Assembly: GCA_018350325.1 (NCBI GenBank)
Contig: JAEVLN010000017.1
Span: 62,001 to 126,000 of the forward strand
Length of the DNA: 64,000 nt
Source: Globodera rostochiensis
Lineage: Eukaryota; Nematoda; Chromadorea; Rhabditida; Heteroderidae
Reading direction: 5' to 3'
The notes beneath the pieces are model-generated. The model did not search any database. It was not told where the DNA came from and worked only from the letters and a program-made list of their open reading frames with translations. Below, one piece after another: positions 41,301 through 51,738 of the stretch (its first letter is position 1; each line of letters begins with the position of its first letter). Made by a program: the position numbers and the translations under genes.

Positions 41301-41565
41301 TTGAGGCTATTTTTATTTGGTCCAGCAACCGACGAACTTCTACAAATTCTGCTCCGATTTGCTGAAATTTGATTTAATTATAAACTTATTATATTAATTA
41401 ATATTTATTTTTTAAGTGTTTCGTTACGTGTTGTGCTGGACGCTCTTCGGCTGTTGTTGTTTCTGAATTATTTTTAATTGGCGAACCACGACCGAATCCC
41501 GTAAACATAGCAAAAAAGGCGAAACATAATGGAAACATTTTAGAAAATAGCGACGAAAAGGTCAT
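38362..41565 (-). CDS. Secreted astacin metalloprotease with EGF, CUB and TSP1 domains (NAS-36/37 type)
   Basis: Zinc endopeptidase of the M12A family. C. elegans NAS-36/37 act in cuticle shedding at moults. The ATG at 41565 starts a signal peptide ([15 protein letters not shown]). A propeptide follows with the family motif LFENDILLT (about 41120), then the repeat array listed separately. The catalytic domain has IPYVFQL (about 40685), [10 protein letters not shown] (about 40480), the zinc site [22 protein letters not shown] (about 40285) and the Met-turn MHYGNKAF (about 40025). It ends [21 protein letters not shown] near 39860. An EGF domain ([17 protein letters not shown], about 39750), a CUB domain (about 39470-39040), a Thr-rich linker and a TSP1 repeat ([20 protein letters not shown], about 38735-38535) follow. 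The stop at 38362-38364 is provisional. One CUB intron (39213-39260) uses a GC donor. All catalytic zinc ligands are present. Confidence 0.9.
38790..39000 (-). repeat. Thr-rich coding microsatellite in the astacin linker
   Basis: The minus strand encodes about 65 residues that are almost all Thr, Glu, Pro and Lys in [19 protein letters not shown] units, from imperfect ACAACGACGACAACAGAAAC repeats. It joins the CUB and TSP1 domains and would be heavily O-glycosylated if secreted. All six frames are distorted by the repeat, so open antisense frames here are not genes. Confidence 0.85.
39213..39260 (-). other. GC-AG intron in the astacin CUB domain
   Basis: The exon reading KDKIATG continues as ARLCCGN in phase only if the 48-bp segment from GCAAAT to TATATAG is removed. 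The donor is AG|GC rather than AG|GT, and the last exon base and first intron bases (CAG|GCAAAT) fit the strong consensus typical of GC donors. CUB spacing is restored by this splice. Confidence 0.7.
40541..40569. repeat. AAT microsatellite in an astacin intron
   Basis: A short, slightly interrupted (AAT)n tract of about nine units in the intron between the exon encoding [10 protein letters not shown] and the exon encoding the start of the catalytic domain. Confidence 0.8.
40810..41095 (-). repeat. 46-48 bp tandem repeat with poly-G tract in the astacin propeptide
   Basis: Six copies of a unit that on the minus strand reads CAGATATTACAGGAAATTAA then AGAAGGTGCCTGG and a G tract. The first copy encodes the genuine propeptide text [12 protein letters not shown]. 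The G tract varies (about 9, 10 or 11 bases, and once GGGGGTTGGGG), so unit length is not always a multiple of three and the reading frame slips between copies. The array may be coding with slippage-prone frame, or may start a new intron. Downstream DQNQAEETE and then the catalytic domain resume normally. Confidence 0.85.
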
Positions 41566-43299
41566 TTCTTGTAAATAATAAGAAACTAATTATTAATGAC
41601 TAACGCTTCGCCTATTTGGATTATATTAAAAAAACGAATGTCCAGCAAAAAATCTTGCAGGATTTTTAATGAATTGAGTTTAATAATCGTCGAATGGGTG
41701 GAGACGAGTGATCATCCCCCGAGGGGCAAAAGAGTGGCGATCGGAGGACAAACAATGGAAGGGAAAGAACCGTTCGCCGGGGGGGGGGTATTGGATTTGA
41801 TGGATTTTGATGATACACACGGCGCGTGGAGCATTTCGACGGCTCTACAAAAATATTTAGCAATTGATTGATTAGCTGCCATTGTGTTTAAATTACGAAT
41901 TGTAGTGGAAACAATTGAATATAAAAAAACAACTCATAACTAAATACAACAATTCATTAACAAATCTACCACCCTATTATGCTTAATTAGTCAAACATAA
42001 AAAATCTGCTTTCTTCTTTCAAATTATCAATTGTAAGGCTTTAAGAATTGAATTTCTTCAAATGTTGCAATTTGATGGAACGGAAGAGCATTTAAAACCT
42101 GCAGAAAGTCGCATGATTTGATTAAATTCACGCAAATTGGGTCATTTGAACGGGCGGCATTGGTGGTGAGGGTAACTCGGAGGTGTGTGGAGAAATGCAT
42201 TCATTCATCGTCTCCCATTCTTCCCCCCCCCCTCCCCCCGCTCCAATACCCTCGAAGGGCTAACCTTGAACGGAACGGAACGCCAGACCATTTATTTATT
42301 TATCCAAGAATTGATTCGTGCTTCCTTCCGATTAAACTTCTTTAGCTGATCGTGATCGTGTTTGATTTTTGACCGTTTTAATTAGCACGAAAATTCGGCG
42401 CGACTGACTGATTAGTCTAAAGCAATTATGAAAACTGACAAATTAAACTTTTATGACCACCGATTAGAATGTTATAATTGGGAGAGTGCTGATGGAACTA
42501 CAAAATGGCGCTGCGAATTCAAGAACAGCGGCGACAAATTCAAAGGCCGCCAACCAATTTGACTCCCCAAAATTACAAATTGTTGCAATTTTCATTGTTA
42601 AAAAATAAAGCAGCAGAGCATTGAGCATCAAAAGCATCATTAAAATAAAAAATTTAAGTAAACCTCGCTTCATTTATTATATTTTGTCAATAAAAATAAA
42701 ACTGACAGTTAAAGCGGTTTTTGAATCGGTTTTTTAATAATGAAACTAACGACGGTAAATTACCTAATACATAAGTAAATAAAAACTTGTATTTCAAACG
42801 AGAAATAACGATTTATAATTCAACAATTATTGCGCCTACAGTACCTCCAATGGACAGTGCCATGTGTTGTGCATCCTCACGTAGCTCATCGGAGAAAAGT
42901 CGCAAAGCTTAGCGGTTTTTCGTAATCTTTTAAAAAAATTTTTCCTAAATTCCGAAGCAAAAGCTAAAATTTTGATGAAATTTCTTAACAAAATTAAGTT
43001 AAAAATTCAAAAATTTCTCCGCGGCACCTATCGGCACCGCCGACCCCCCGCCGCCCAAATGCTTTAGCCTGAGAGGGGCCACTGAAGCAAAAAATGACGA
43101 CTTATCAAACATTATTTTATTAAAATAAATTATTTTAATAAAATTTAAAAAAATTTCGATTTACTTTCGATTTTCGTCGTTTTTCCTTTCGATTTCGAAC
43201 TTTTCAGTTTCAGTTTTGATTTTGACTTTTTTTTTAGTTTCGACACAGCCCTGATCTTCAGAACTCTATGAAGGAGGGTTTCTGATCAATTTGATGTAG
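41566..43299. other. Intergenic region, no confident gene
   Basis: AT-rich DNA upstream of the astacin start. Poly-G lies near 41780 and poly-C near 42222. A small minus-strand frame (42673-42464) begins MKRGLLKFFILMMLLMLNAL and could encode a short membrane or signal peptide, but nothing else supports it. A hAT-like MITE fragment lies at about 42905-43075. Confidence 0.5.
42905..43075. mobile_element. Fragment of the hAT-like MITE family
   Basis: Internal sequence shared with the complete copies: an AAATTTCTTAACAAAATT-like stretch followed by CGGCACCTATCGGCACCGCC at about 43022-43042 and a C-rich tract. No terminal repeats or flanking duplication are visible. Confidence 0.55.
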
Positions 43300-43770
43300 T
43301 TGTCTTTGATCAGTATCAAAAGTTGACCTTATATGAAAATGGATTCGGCCAATATCGAGTGTGCGGTACTTTGGGGGAGCCGAATGATATACAATTTGGC
43401 GAGGGTACACGTATTCTCCTAAGCTTGTCGTGAAATTGTTTTGTTGGTACGCCCCTTACATGTTTTTCGAAAAATTTCTGATGGATTTATGGGGGTATCC
43501 AAATTAAATTGTGATGGGATATCCGGGGATGTTTAGAATGCGTCCCGTATCCCCGACGTCCTTCTCCAAATTCCTCCCCATTCAACCATTTCACTGCGTA
43601 CGAAAGTTTATTCATTTCCAAATATCGGCTAAGAAGAAATGGTAAGCGACGAAAGAAAGATGAATACGGAGTGTTGGAGGTGGAGTCCACAGCCACCAAT
43701 CAAATTGTGTTCGACGTTCCATTTGATACATACAAAATGGACGGATATTTACCAAGTCACAAGAGTAAAT
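43300..43770 (+). other. Possible exons of an unidentified gene (plus strand)
   Basis: Two plus-strand open segments have protein-like composition: about 43305-43432 (DQYQKLTLYENGFGQYRVCG and TLGEPNDIQFGEGTRILLSL) and about 43535-43770 (YRLRRNGKRRKKDEYGVLEV then ESTATNQIVFDVPFDTYKMD). They would need an intron between them. I recognise no family. A further open segment at 43897-44100 could belong to the same locus or be chance. No convincing start or stop was found; a degenerate gene is possible. Confidence 0.25.
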
Positions 43771-44153
43771 GGTTAAAAACATTTAAAATTTGTCAGAATA
43801 TTGGTTTTTGAACAGTTTTGTATCGTCTGATCAGCACGGCTTGCCCCTGTCTCAACCCGACTGATTCGGCAACGGAATTGGGAATGGGCAGCAGCTTTGG
43901 CGCAACAGAGGCCAATTGAGATTGAACGCGTTCTTCAATTCCCTGCATTTCTTTATTTTGAATCTTCATTTCCTAATATCAGAACAGACGCTTCCGTTGG
44001 ACTTTTGATAATGCATGGGCAAGGGGAAGGTTTAGAAGTGGAGTCGGCAAAAATAACTTTAAAAGTTTGTCTAATTGGAAATGGAACCCCCGGGCAATGA
44101 AACCCTCCGCTTTTGGTCTATGCTAATAGTTTTAGAACTCTCTGACTACTTGT

Positions 44154-44720
44154 TTAGGTTGGCCATTTTTCGTTTACTTGCGGTTGCTGCCTGGCCCTTT
44201 TTTTCTTCAGAATCGATGGCTTCGTAGGGCGTTTTCGACTTTTCGTATCCGTCGACATTTTGCACTCATCCAACGATTCAAGGAAATCCAAATATTCGGG
44301 CGTGTCATTATTCAAGTGTAAATGAGGCACAAAATCTGGGTAGAAAAATTCGTCTAAATGAGGACAAAACTCAGTCACCTTCATGCGAGGGGTCGCTGTT
44401 AGGCCTCCCCAAGCGAAAATGAATTGCACAGACCTAAACTCCCGCGATATAAGTGCAGGCTGTAACGTGAGGGCCAATAGATCCAGGGCCTCGCCCCCCC
44501 GTAATTTTTAAACCAATTATCTTAACAACATTCATTAATATTCAAATTTTTCTACCCTTTTTTTTGATTTAAGTAAAATAACGCCAGACCCTGTCTTTGG
44601 GCCCGACTTCTCGGTCACAAAGGACGTAAAACCATTGAATCCGTTTGAGCCCAGGCTCTTTTGGTATTCCAAAAAAACGTAAATTAGGCGCAGATTTGCG
44701 TGTAGAACCTGAAGGGTTAA
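44154..44720 (-). other. Possible hypothetical gene, two open segments (minus strand)
   Basis: The minus-strand segment 44720-44537 (LQVLHANLRLIYVFLEYQKS, then LGSNGFNGFTSFVTEKSGPK) and the segment 44477-44154 (ISREFRSVQFIFAWGGLTAT, then CPHLDEFFYPDFVPHLHLNN, ending in a Lys/Arg-rich tail) look like coding exons of one protein. The gene would lie head-to-head with DIS3, whose start is at 45060. I do not recognise the product, and the start and the join are not determined. Confidence 0.3.
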
Positions 44721-45059
44721 ACATTTACAAAATATATGTTCTAAAAACATACCACAGAAAATACACTTTTCCATAGGACAATTCACAATAATCTAATTAC
44801 AAGTACAAGTCAGCACATTTAGTTGTGCAAAATCTGCACATTTATTCACCACATATCAAATGCGGCCAAAACTCGATTTCCAACTTTTTTTTTAAATTTT
44901 GACAGAACGCCAAAGATTTATTGTTACCAACAATTTGTTCAAACATTAATTAATTCGCTGTTTTTCCTTTTATGCCGTCAATGCCCTGGGCTCAAATTAA
45001 CGGGAGCGGGAAATGCATACTCTAATATTAATTTTAAACAGATTTTTCATCTTAACATT

Positions 45060-48000
45060 ATGGAACTCAACGTCAAGCAAAGCGGGATTGGTATGAATTA
45101 TCTCAATCTTTATACCATATTTTGTTTTTTTCTAAAGAAAAGCGTGTCTTCAGAACAACGTTTTATAAAACTCGCAGCGGCAAATTCAATAAAGTAAAAA
45201 GTTAATTTGTAAAATCTGATTGAAAACTTACTTTGCCCAATTTTCGCGAAATAAAGGGCATATTCATATAGCAAATTTTTTTTTGAAAATCGACCAAAAT
45301 ATAAGTAGAGCCAACCCGGCCGGGTTTGTGGTTAAATTTTGATAATTGCTGACGTTGGCTGGCGTGGCTATTTAGGAATAATTTGTTTGATTTTCAGCGA
45401 GTTCACGAACTTTACCTGCGTAATGACCTTCCTTGCGGATTGAGTGCTTGTAGCCATTGCCATTATGAAGGCCAAATGAAGCCAATTCTATTCGAGGAAA
45501 ATGCAATTGCTTGCAAAAGTGCGCCCTTCCGCCATTGTTTGTTGATCGATGGTCCGACCATACTGCGGTTCATCGATGTGCTTGATAATCATGAAATTTT
45601 CAGGCATATTCGTTTTTTTTGTTCATTTGAATGCCAACAGTTAAATTTATTAAGGAATTTGATCATCCTTCAAAGTGTGTGGGCTTATGTGAAAAAAATG
45701 AATTCGGCTATTTATAAACGGATGAACGCCATTTACACGGAGAACGCAGGTCAAATGTTCGTGTTTCTCAACGAATTCGTCAGCAGAACATTTGTTGAAT
45801 CAGGAAACACCACCGTTCCCGAATTATTGTCAGTTTTTTGAGCCGGGTGTACGGTTATGAGTTTCTTAACCGTAATCGTCCGTCCTCATAACCGCCCGTA
45901 TCCGTGGCGTTCCAAAATTCCATAACCGGCTATCCGCAATTATTTAAACTTCAAAAAATATTTTCCGGTTTAAAGCCCTCAATATGGCTTCCAGGGACGT
46001 AGCCAGGGGGGGGGGGCGGGGGGGGGGGGAATTCCCCCCCCCCCCCGAAATGAAATTTCAGAAAAAAAAAAACAAGAGGGGGGACCCTATTGTTTTACAC
46101 TTTTACAACTTTTTGATCAATTTTCTTAACAAATTGCCATCAAAAATCAAAAAAATTTTCCCGGCGGCGCCTATCGGCACCGCCGGGACCGCTCCTGGCG
46201 CTCAAATGGGAATGCCATCTGAGCGCCGCGCTCAGATGGATCAATTCCTCCCTCCGAAATTTTTTTCTAGCTACGTCCCTGATGGCTTCTATGATTATTT
46301 TTTGTATAAAAAGAAGCATTTTACGTTTAAACAAATAGCTACGCTATTCTTTTTTAATTTATTTTAGTGGGTTGGATGACGGCGCCATCGGCACCGGCTG
46401 AATAATTTCCTAAAATATAACGATTATTAAGAAATTTCAAAATCTGTTTTGTTTCGTTAGCTTTTTATAAAAATGCAACGGATACCCGCGGTTTTTTATT
46501 TTGGCACATTTTAAAATGCCGTCAAATTTAGCCAAGAGAAATGCCTTCTCAAAAGTGCAATTTTTTTTTTGGATCATTGGAAAGCGCTGGGAATTCGGCC
46601 ATTGTTGCTTTGCTCATCGGATGAGACGAAAGTGCGACTTGGCAAATCATTCGAAAATTGTTTGACTTTGCTCGACTACGCTAGAGGTCCTTTTTGTGGT
46701 TTTTGTTATTTTGGGTAAGCTAAAATGTTTCGTTTTTTTCAAAAATAACACCAACATTTTCGTCTCGACTTTTAATTGTAATTAGAGTAAAATTATTTAA
46801 CGTTTAAACATTCTCTTTGTGCATTATATTTAAACTTAGGGAAAGTTATTTTTCCAAGGAATTGGCTGTGAGACATCGCTTCTCGAAAGACTCGAAGATT
46901 TGTGCAGGAAAGAAAGTCGAGGAAAGGCACTGTATCCCGAATATTGGACACAGGACCAACTTTTGGATGGCATTTTGAAGGGAACCCTCAAAAAAGGAAA
47001 GTTTAAGGTGTGAACCTTACATTTATTGGCTCATAAAAGGTTAATTAAAATTGGTAACTTTTACAGATTTCTTCTGAAAACTATTTGGAGGCGTTCATTG
47101 AATTTGAATTGGAGGATCAATGGTTTGTGAAGGTTGGTTTATTTAGAAGAAATTATTCATTCCTCAAGCAAATTTATCTTTCTCAATAAGGGCACCAAAT
47201 GCATGAATCGAGCCGTGCACGGCGATGTTGTGGTTGCGGAGTTGTTGCCGGAAGAGGAATGGTCTCTCATTTTATGCAAATTTCCCATATTATTATTATA
47301 ATAATAAAGGTCCGCGCCTGAGAGTGTAATTCGGTTGAGAGACGCAGATGAAGGCCAAACGGTGGACATAGCGCCGGAGGAGGAAGAAGAACAGTCCACG
47401 GAGGAGAGCGAAAAGAGCACGGCGAAAAAGGCCCGAAAAGACGTCAGCGAAATTTTAGAAAAAATAATACGACGAAATTGAACCTGACAAATGAATGCCA
47501 TTCAGGTTCTTCCTTCTGCGCGAATTGTGGGAATTCTGAGGAGGAATTGGCGTCATTATTGCGGTTTGAAATTGTTTTTTTACATATTCCCTATTTCCGA
47601 CGCGTCGGACTCCTCCCATTCCTAAAACTTTAAAAAATGAAAGTTTTTAAAATGTTGCTTGCAAATTTCTTATCAAATCGAGTCAAAAATTAACAGTTTT
47701 CTCGAAGGCGTCTATCGGCACCGCCGACCCCCCCCCCCCAGCAGAAGTGAAGCAGAATTCTTTTTTTTTTTTGAAAAATCCCCCTACAAAAATGTAAAAA
47801 CGGAAAATGCAACCCCAAAACTGAACCTTTTTTAAAAAAAGATAATAAAAACGGAAGAATGAATACACCCATATGATAACTTTTTTTCGGTACCTCCCTA
47901 AGGCAAATAATAGTAAATACGTCCTGGCCCCCAATGTTAAGGGGTTCTTCTTCACAGCAATATGCCCGGCGGACGACAATTTTTATTTGCGCCCACTGAA

Positions 48001-51000
48001 CGGCTTATTCCGAGAATTCGAATCGAAACTTCACACTTTGAACAGCTCAAAGGGAAGAAAATTCTTGTGCAAATTGACACGTGGCCACAGGGTAAAAGCC
48101 ATTGTTTTGTGTTAACTTTCTTTTTGTTTTAAATAACCGCATTAGCAAAGTGTCGATTCCGACTATTCGGAATGATGCTTACATTACGACTTGTTAATAT
48201 CAGTCTAATTTGTTCAATGTTTATCATCCAGATTCCCACTATCCAAAAGGGCATTATGTCCGTGTCATCGGTGACGAGGGCGACCGGAAAACGGAGGATG
48301 AGGTTGGTGGTCATTTGGAGGGTCATTCAATTTGGGGTTGGTCTATTTTTATTTTTAGGTTATTTTGTTGGAGCACGACATTCCCTACGAGGATTTCCCT
48401 CCGTCCGTGATGGCCTGTTTGCCGAAGATACCGTGGTCCCCTTTTCCGATGTCTCCGGATCAGCGGGAAGATCTAACGCACATTGACATTTGTTCGGTGG
48501 ACCCGGAAGGTTTTTGGATGTTTTTTTTTGGAATTTTCCGTCGTAACAACAAAATCCGCCCTTAAGGATGTACGGACATTGACGATGCTCTTCACTGCAT
48601 AGAAATTTGTGCTGGAAAGTTCGAAGTAGGAGTTCACATTGCGGATGGTAAGATTTTTATTTATTGCATTTCGAAAATAACATTTTTTCAGTGACGCATT
48701 TCGTCCGTCCAGGCAGTGCCATGGACACTTCGGCTGCTGAGCGTTCCACAACTGTATTATTAATTGCTTTTAGCATGAATTTTGAATTTTTTTATAATTT
48801 AATTTAGGTTTATTTGTGCGGACGACGCATTGACATGCTTCCAGAGTTGCTTTCCTCAAATCTGTGCCTAATTTTTAATTTCTACGTTTTTGAGTTTTGG
48901 AATGATAGAATCATAAATCCCGTAAAATATATGTTGAACAGTTTTTCGTGTACTCCCTGCGGTTCTGAACAATTAAAAATCGAATTTCTTTCGTTTTGAA
49001 TGTCTTCCATTGATTGCAGCTGTTCTCTGCGTGAAGGCCAACTTCGCTATGCGTTTAGCGTAATTTGGACGCTGGACGCGGAGGCGAACATCGAAAAAGT
49101 TCGTTTTTGTAAGTCGCTGATTCGCTCCCGTGCGGCACTGACTTATCAAAAGGCCCAGGAAATGGTGGACGGGACAAAAATCCACGTAATATTTATCGTA
49201 AATTTAAAGCTTACACTTCCAATATTTGGCCGTTTTAGAGAGACAACATTTCTCTGAGCCTTCGGTACGCCGTTACAAGAATAGCATAAGCGAATAATCC
49301 ATTTTAGGAATCTCCTCTTTCTGTCACGCCAACTGAAGGTACCTATATATTTGAAAGAGTAAAGCCATTGAAATAATTAAATTTAGTCTCGACGTCGAAC
49401 GATGGGTGCGCTTGAGCTTGCCTCGTCCGAAATTCGCTTTGATGTTGACCGTGAGACGGGCACACCATGTAAATTTATTACTCACTCCATGCGCATCCCC
49501 CTGGGGGGAGGGGATATACGAAAGAACACTCCAAGATTTGAATTGGTAATAAACAAAGTCCCCGGTCTTCCCTCTCCCTGGGACAAGTTTGACTCTTTGA
49601 TTAATGAGCTAAAAAATTGTAATTTAGTGAAAGTGCAGGAGAAACAGCATTTGGAGACAATGTAATTCGATCACCATTTCAATAGAACTCCAATCGTGTT
49701 CTTTTAATGTTTTAGGTCCATGGTTGAAGAATTCATGCTGCTCGCCAACATTTCAGTAGCAGAAAAAATCCTCAGTGCATATCCCGTGGGCATAGCACTC
49801 ACTATCAATTTTTATTTGTGTTTTTAAAGGATTGCGCCATTCTGAGACGGCATCCAACGCCGGGACGTCTATCATTCAAACCGCTAATCGGGGTGAGTTT
49901 TTTTAGAAATACTTTCAATGTTATCAATCAGTAAAAATAAAAGAAACAGCATTTTGAAAATATTATTTGCGAAGCCGGTATTCCTTAAAAAAAATAGTTA
50001 ATTAATAAATGGCCTAATGTTGGCATTTTTCCGATTGCCGAGTCTTGCGGTTTCAAACTGAACGTGGACACCAGCAAGGAATTGGCAAAGAGTTTGGACG
50101 AGGTGGAGCAACAGTGTAGGCAAAGTGGAGGACGACACAATCCGATGGTGGCGCGAATGTTGCGCATGTTAGCAACGCGGTAGCCATTTTGGTCATTCGT
50201 TTGATAACTGGCACTTAGTGATTAACGTCCAATTTGTGCTATTTTTTCGTCAGGTGCATGACTCAGGCAGTATATTTTGCGGCTGGAACTGTGTCGAGGG
50301 ATCATTACCTTCATTACGGACTCGCGGTGAATGTGTACACGCACTTTACTTCTCCAATTCGACGTTATGCCGACGTGGTCAGTCATTGGGTGGCATGGAA
50401 GGAACAACTCTTGTACTATACTTTGATTCGTTTAAATGTCTTAAGTAGTTTAACTTGTATTTGGTTTGCTCACTCCTTGGCACACTGTTTGCAGATGGTC
50501 CATCGACTGTTGGCAGCTTTGCTGGAGATAGAGGAAATGCATCCGAACATGTTGGATCGGAAGAGACTGATCAGACAAGCGGAGGTGAGTGAATGCCCTG
50601 GTGAGAGCGCGACTATTTCTCTGATAAACAAACAACGAAAAAGAACATGAACCGCCGCCATCGACACGCGCAATATGCCAGCCGTGCGTCGGTGCTTCTC
50701 AACACTTTTTTGATGGTGAAGGAATGTCCGGAGAAGAGTTTGGCGGCCATTGTCATTGGAATCAGCAGCAACGGAATAAAGGCGAGAAGCAAATACAATT
50801 TTGGTCCTTCATCAATTCACTAGGCCATTGTTTTTAGGTTATGGTCCCCAAATTCGGCTTAGAGAGCGTAATTTATCTGAATCGGGGCGGGGATGGAACA
50901 ATTCGGCAAAATGTGACGTGGACTCAGCAGAGAATGGCCGAATTTTGTGCGTCGAATGGCATCTCTCTATTCAGAGAGGTGAAAGTCAGTGTCGCCGTCG

Positions 51001-51197
51001 TTGAGCATAAGGACCAGAGGAAGCGCATCGATCTGAAGTGAGAAAACATTTCCTTACGAATGAATTTGCATTTAAATGTCCAAATTGACGGGGGGGGGAT
51101 CGTTATTTTAAACTTTAAATTGATTAATTCCTTTAGACTTGTCGACCCTGTCGTCGATGGGCTGAGCATTGTGATGGACTGCGAAACGAATATTTAA
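45060..51197 (+). CDS. DIS3: Exosome ribonuclease DIS3 (RRP44)
   Basis: Catalytic subunit of the RNA exosome: 3'-5' exonuclease (RNB domain) with an N-terminal PIN domain that binds the exosome ring. The ATG at 45060 gives [10 protein letters not shown], which splices to [19 protein letters not shown], then the CR3 cysteine motif CGLSACSHC (about 45437). The PIN domain (about 45530-46720) keeps the first Asp (LLIDGPT) but reads [10 protein letters not shown] where an acidic residue is expected. Cold-shock domains follow (NRAVHGD near 47202; IVGILRRNW near 47525). The RNB domain has [10 protein letters not shown] (about 48365), CTDIDDALH (about 48570), [18 protein letters not shown] (about 48820-49030), [13 protein letters not shown] (about 49720) and [12 protein letters not shown] (about 50340). 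An S1-type C-terminus ends at 51197. Roughly twenty exons with small introns. One intron (about 47577-47941) holds a hAT-like fragment. The gene looks functional for exonuclease activity. Confidence 0.93.
45992..46281. mobile_element. hAT-like MITE, complete copy 3 (290 bp), TSD ATGGCTTC
   Basis: Begins CAGGGACGTAGCCAGG and ends CTAGCTACGTCCCTG, with exact 8-bp duplications ATGGCTTC at 45984-45991 and 46282-46289. Poly-G/C tracts lie near the left end. The GGCGGCGCCTATCGGCACC stem-loop is at 46163-46184, and a further near-palindrome (CCATCTGAGCGCCGCGCTCA and on) is at about 46208-46234, unique to this copy. It lies in a DIS3 intron between PIN-domain exons. Confidence 0.9.
47600..47885. mobile_element. 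Degenerate hAT-like MITE fragment in a DIS3 intron
   Basis: Shares internal sequence with the three complete copies: CTTATCAAATCGAGTCAAAA, GGCGTCTATCGGCACCGCCG (about 47707-47727), a poly-C tract, and an ATACACCC subterminal segment. Terminal repeats are not recognisable, so it is an old or rearranged copy. It lies wholly within the intron between the exon ending HYCG (about 47576) and the exon starting [10 protein letters not shown] (about 47942). Confidence 0.6.
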
Positions 51198-51738
51198 AAA
51201 TTCTGCACTCAAATTGTCAGCTTAAAAAATAAAATGAATATTAAATCGGAATGTCACTTTTTTTTGTTATCTCTCGAACTTTGCTTGGTGGTTTTTAATC
51301 TGTGGAGAATTAATAACGAAGGAGGTGTAATAGTTTGCCCCTTTTATGCTGGGATAATATTTCCACACTTTGAACTAAAATGTCCTCCCTATGGTTTTGT
51401 CAACTTTGAGGGGATATAATCGGCTCAGAAGCGTCTGATCAACTTCCTCCACTCCTAGATCGATTTGTCTCATCGAGAGCTGTCGATTGATACCTCATTT
51501 ACCCCGTTCTGGTGGATGTCGACCTCCTATGGCGACGACATCGCCTGTTTTGTTGACTGGACAAGCCTTTTTCGAGCAAATTGGCAATTATATTCCGCAG
51601 TCTTTCAAATGGAATTTTTCCAAAAGTCCGAACTCCTAGTCTTTTATTCTGACCGCTGTATTTTTCCTATTTAATTTCTTTTTTTGAATTTATCGTTTTA
51701 TTTTTAAAATGATTTTGTCCATCGAACCGCTTAATATT
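51198..51738. other. Convergent intergenic region, no gene seen
   Basis: Lies between the stop of DIS3 (plus) and the stop of the thioesterase gene (minus), so it should contain both 3' UTRs. An open segment at 51465-51674 has a protein-like look in part but no start context, splice partners or domain. Confidence 0.5.
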
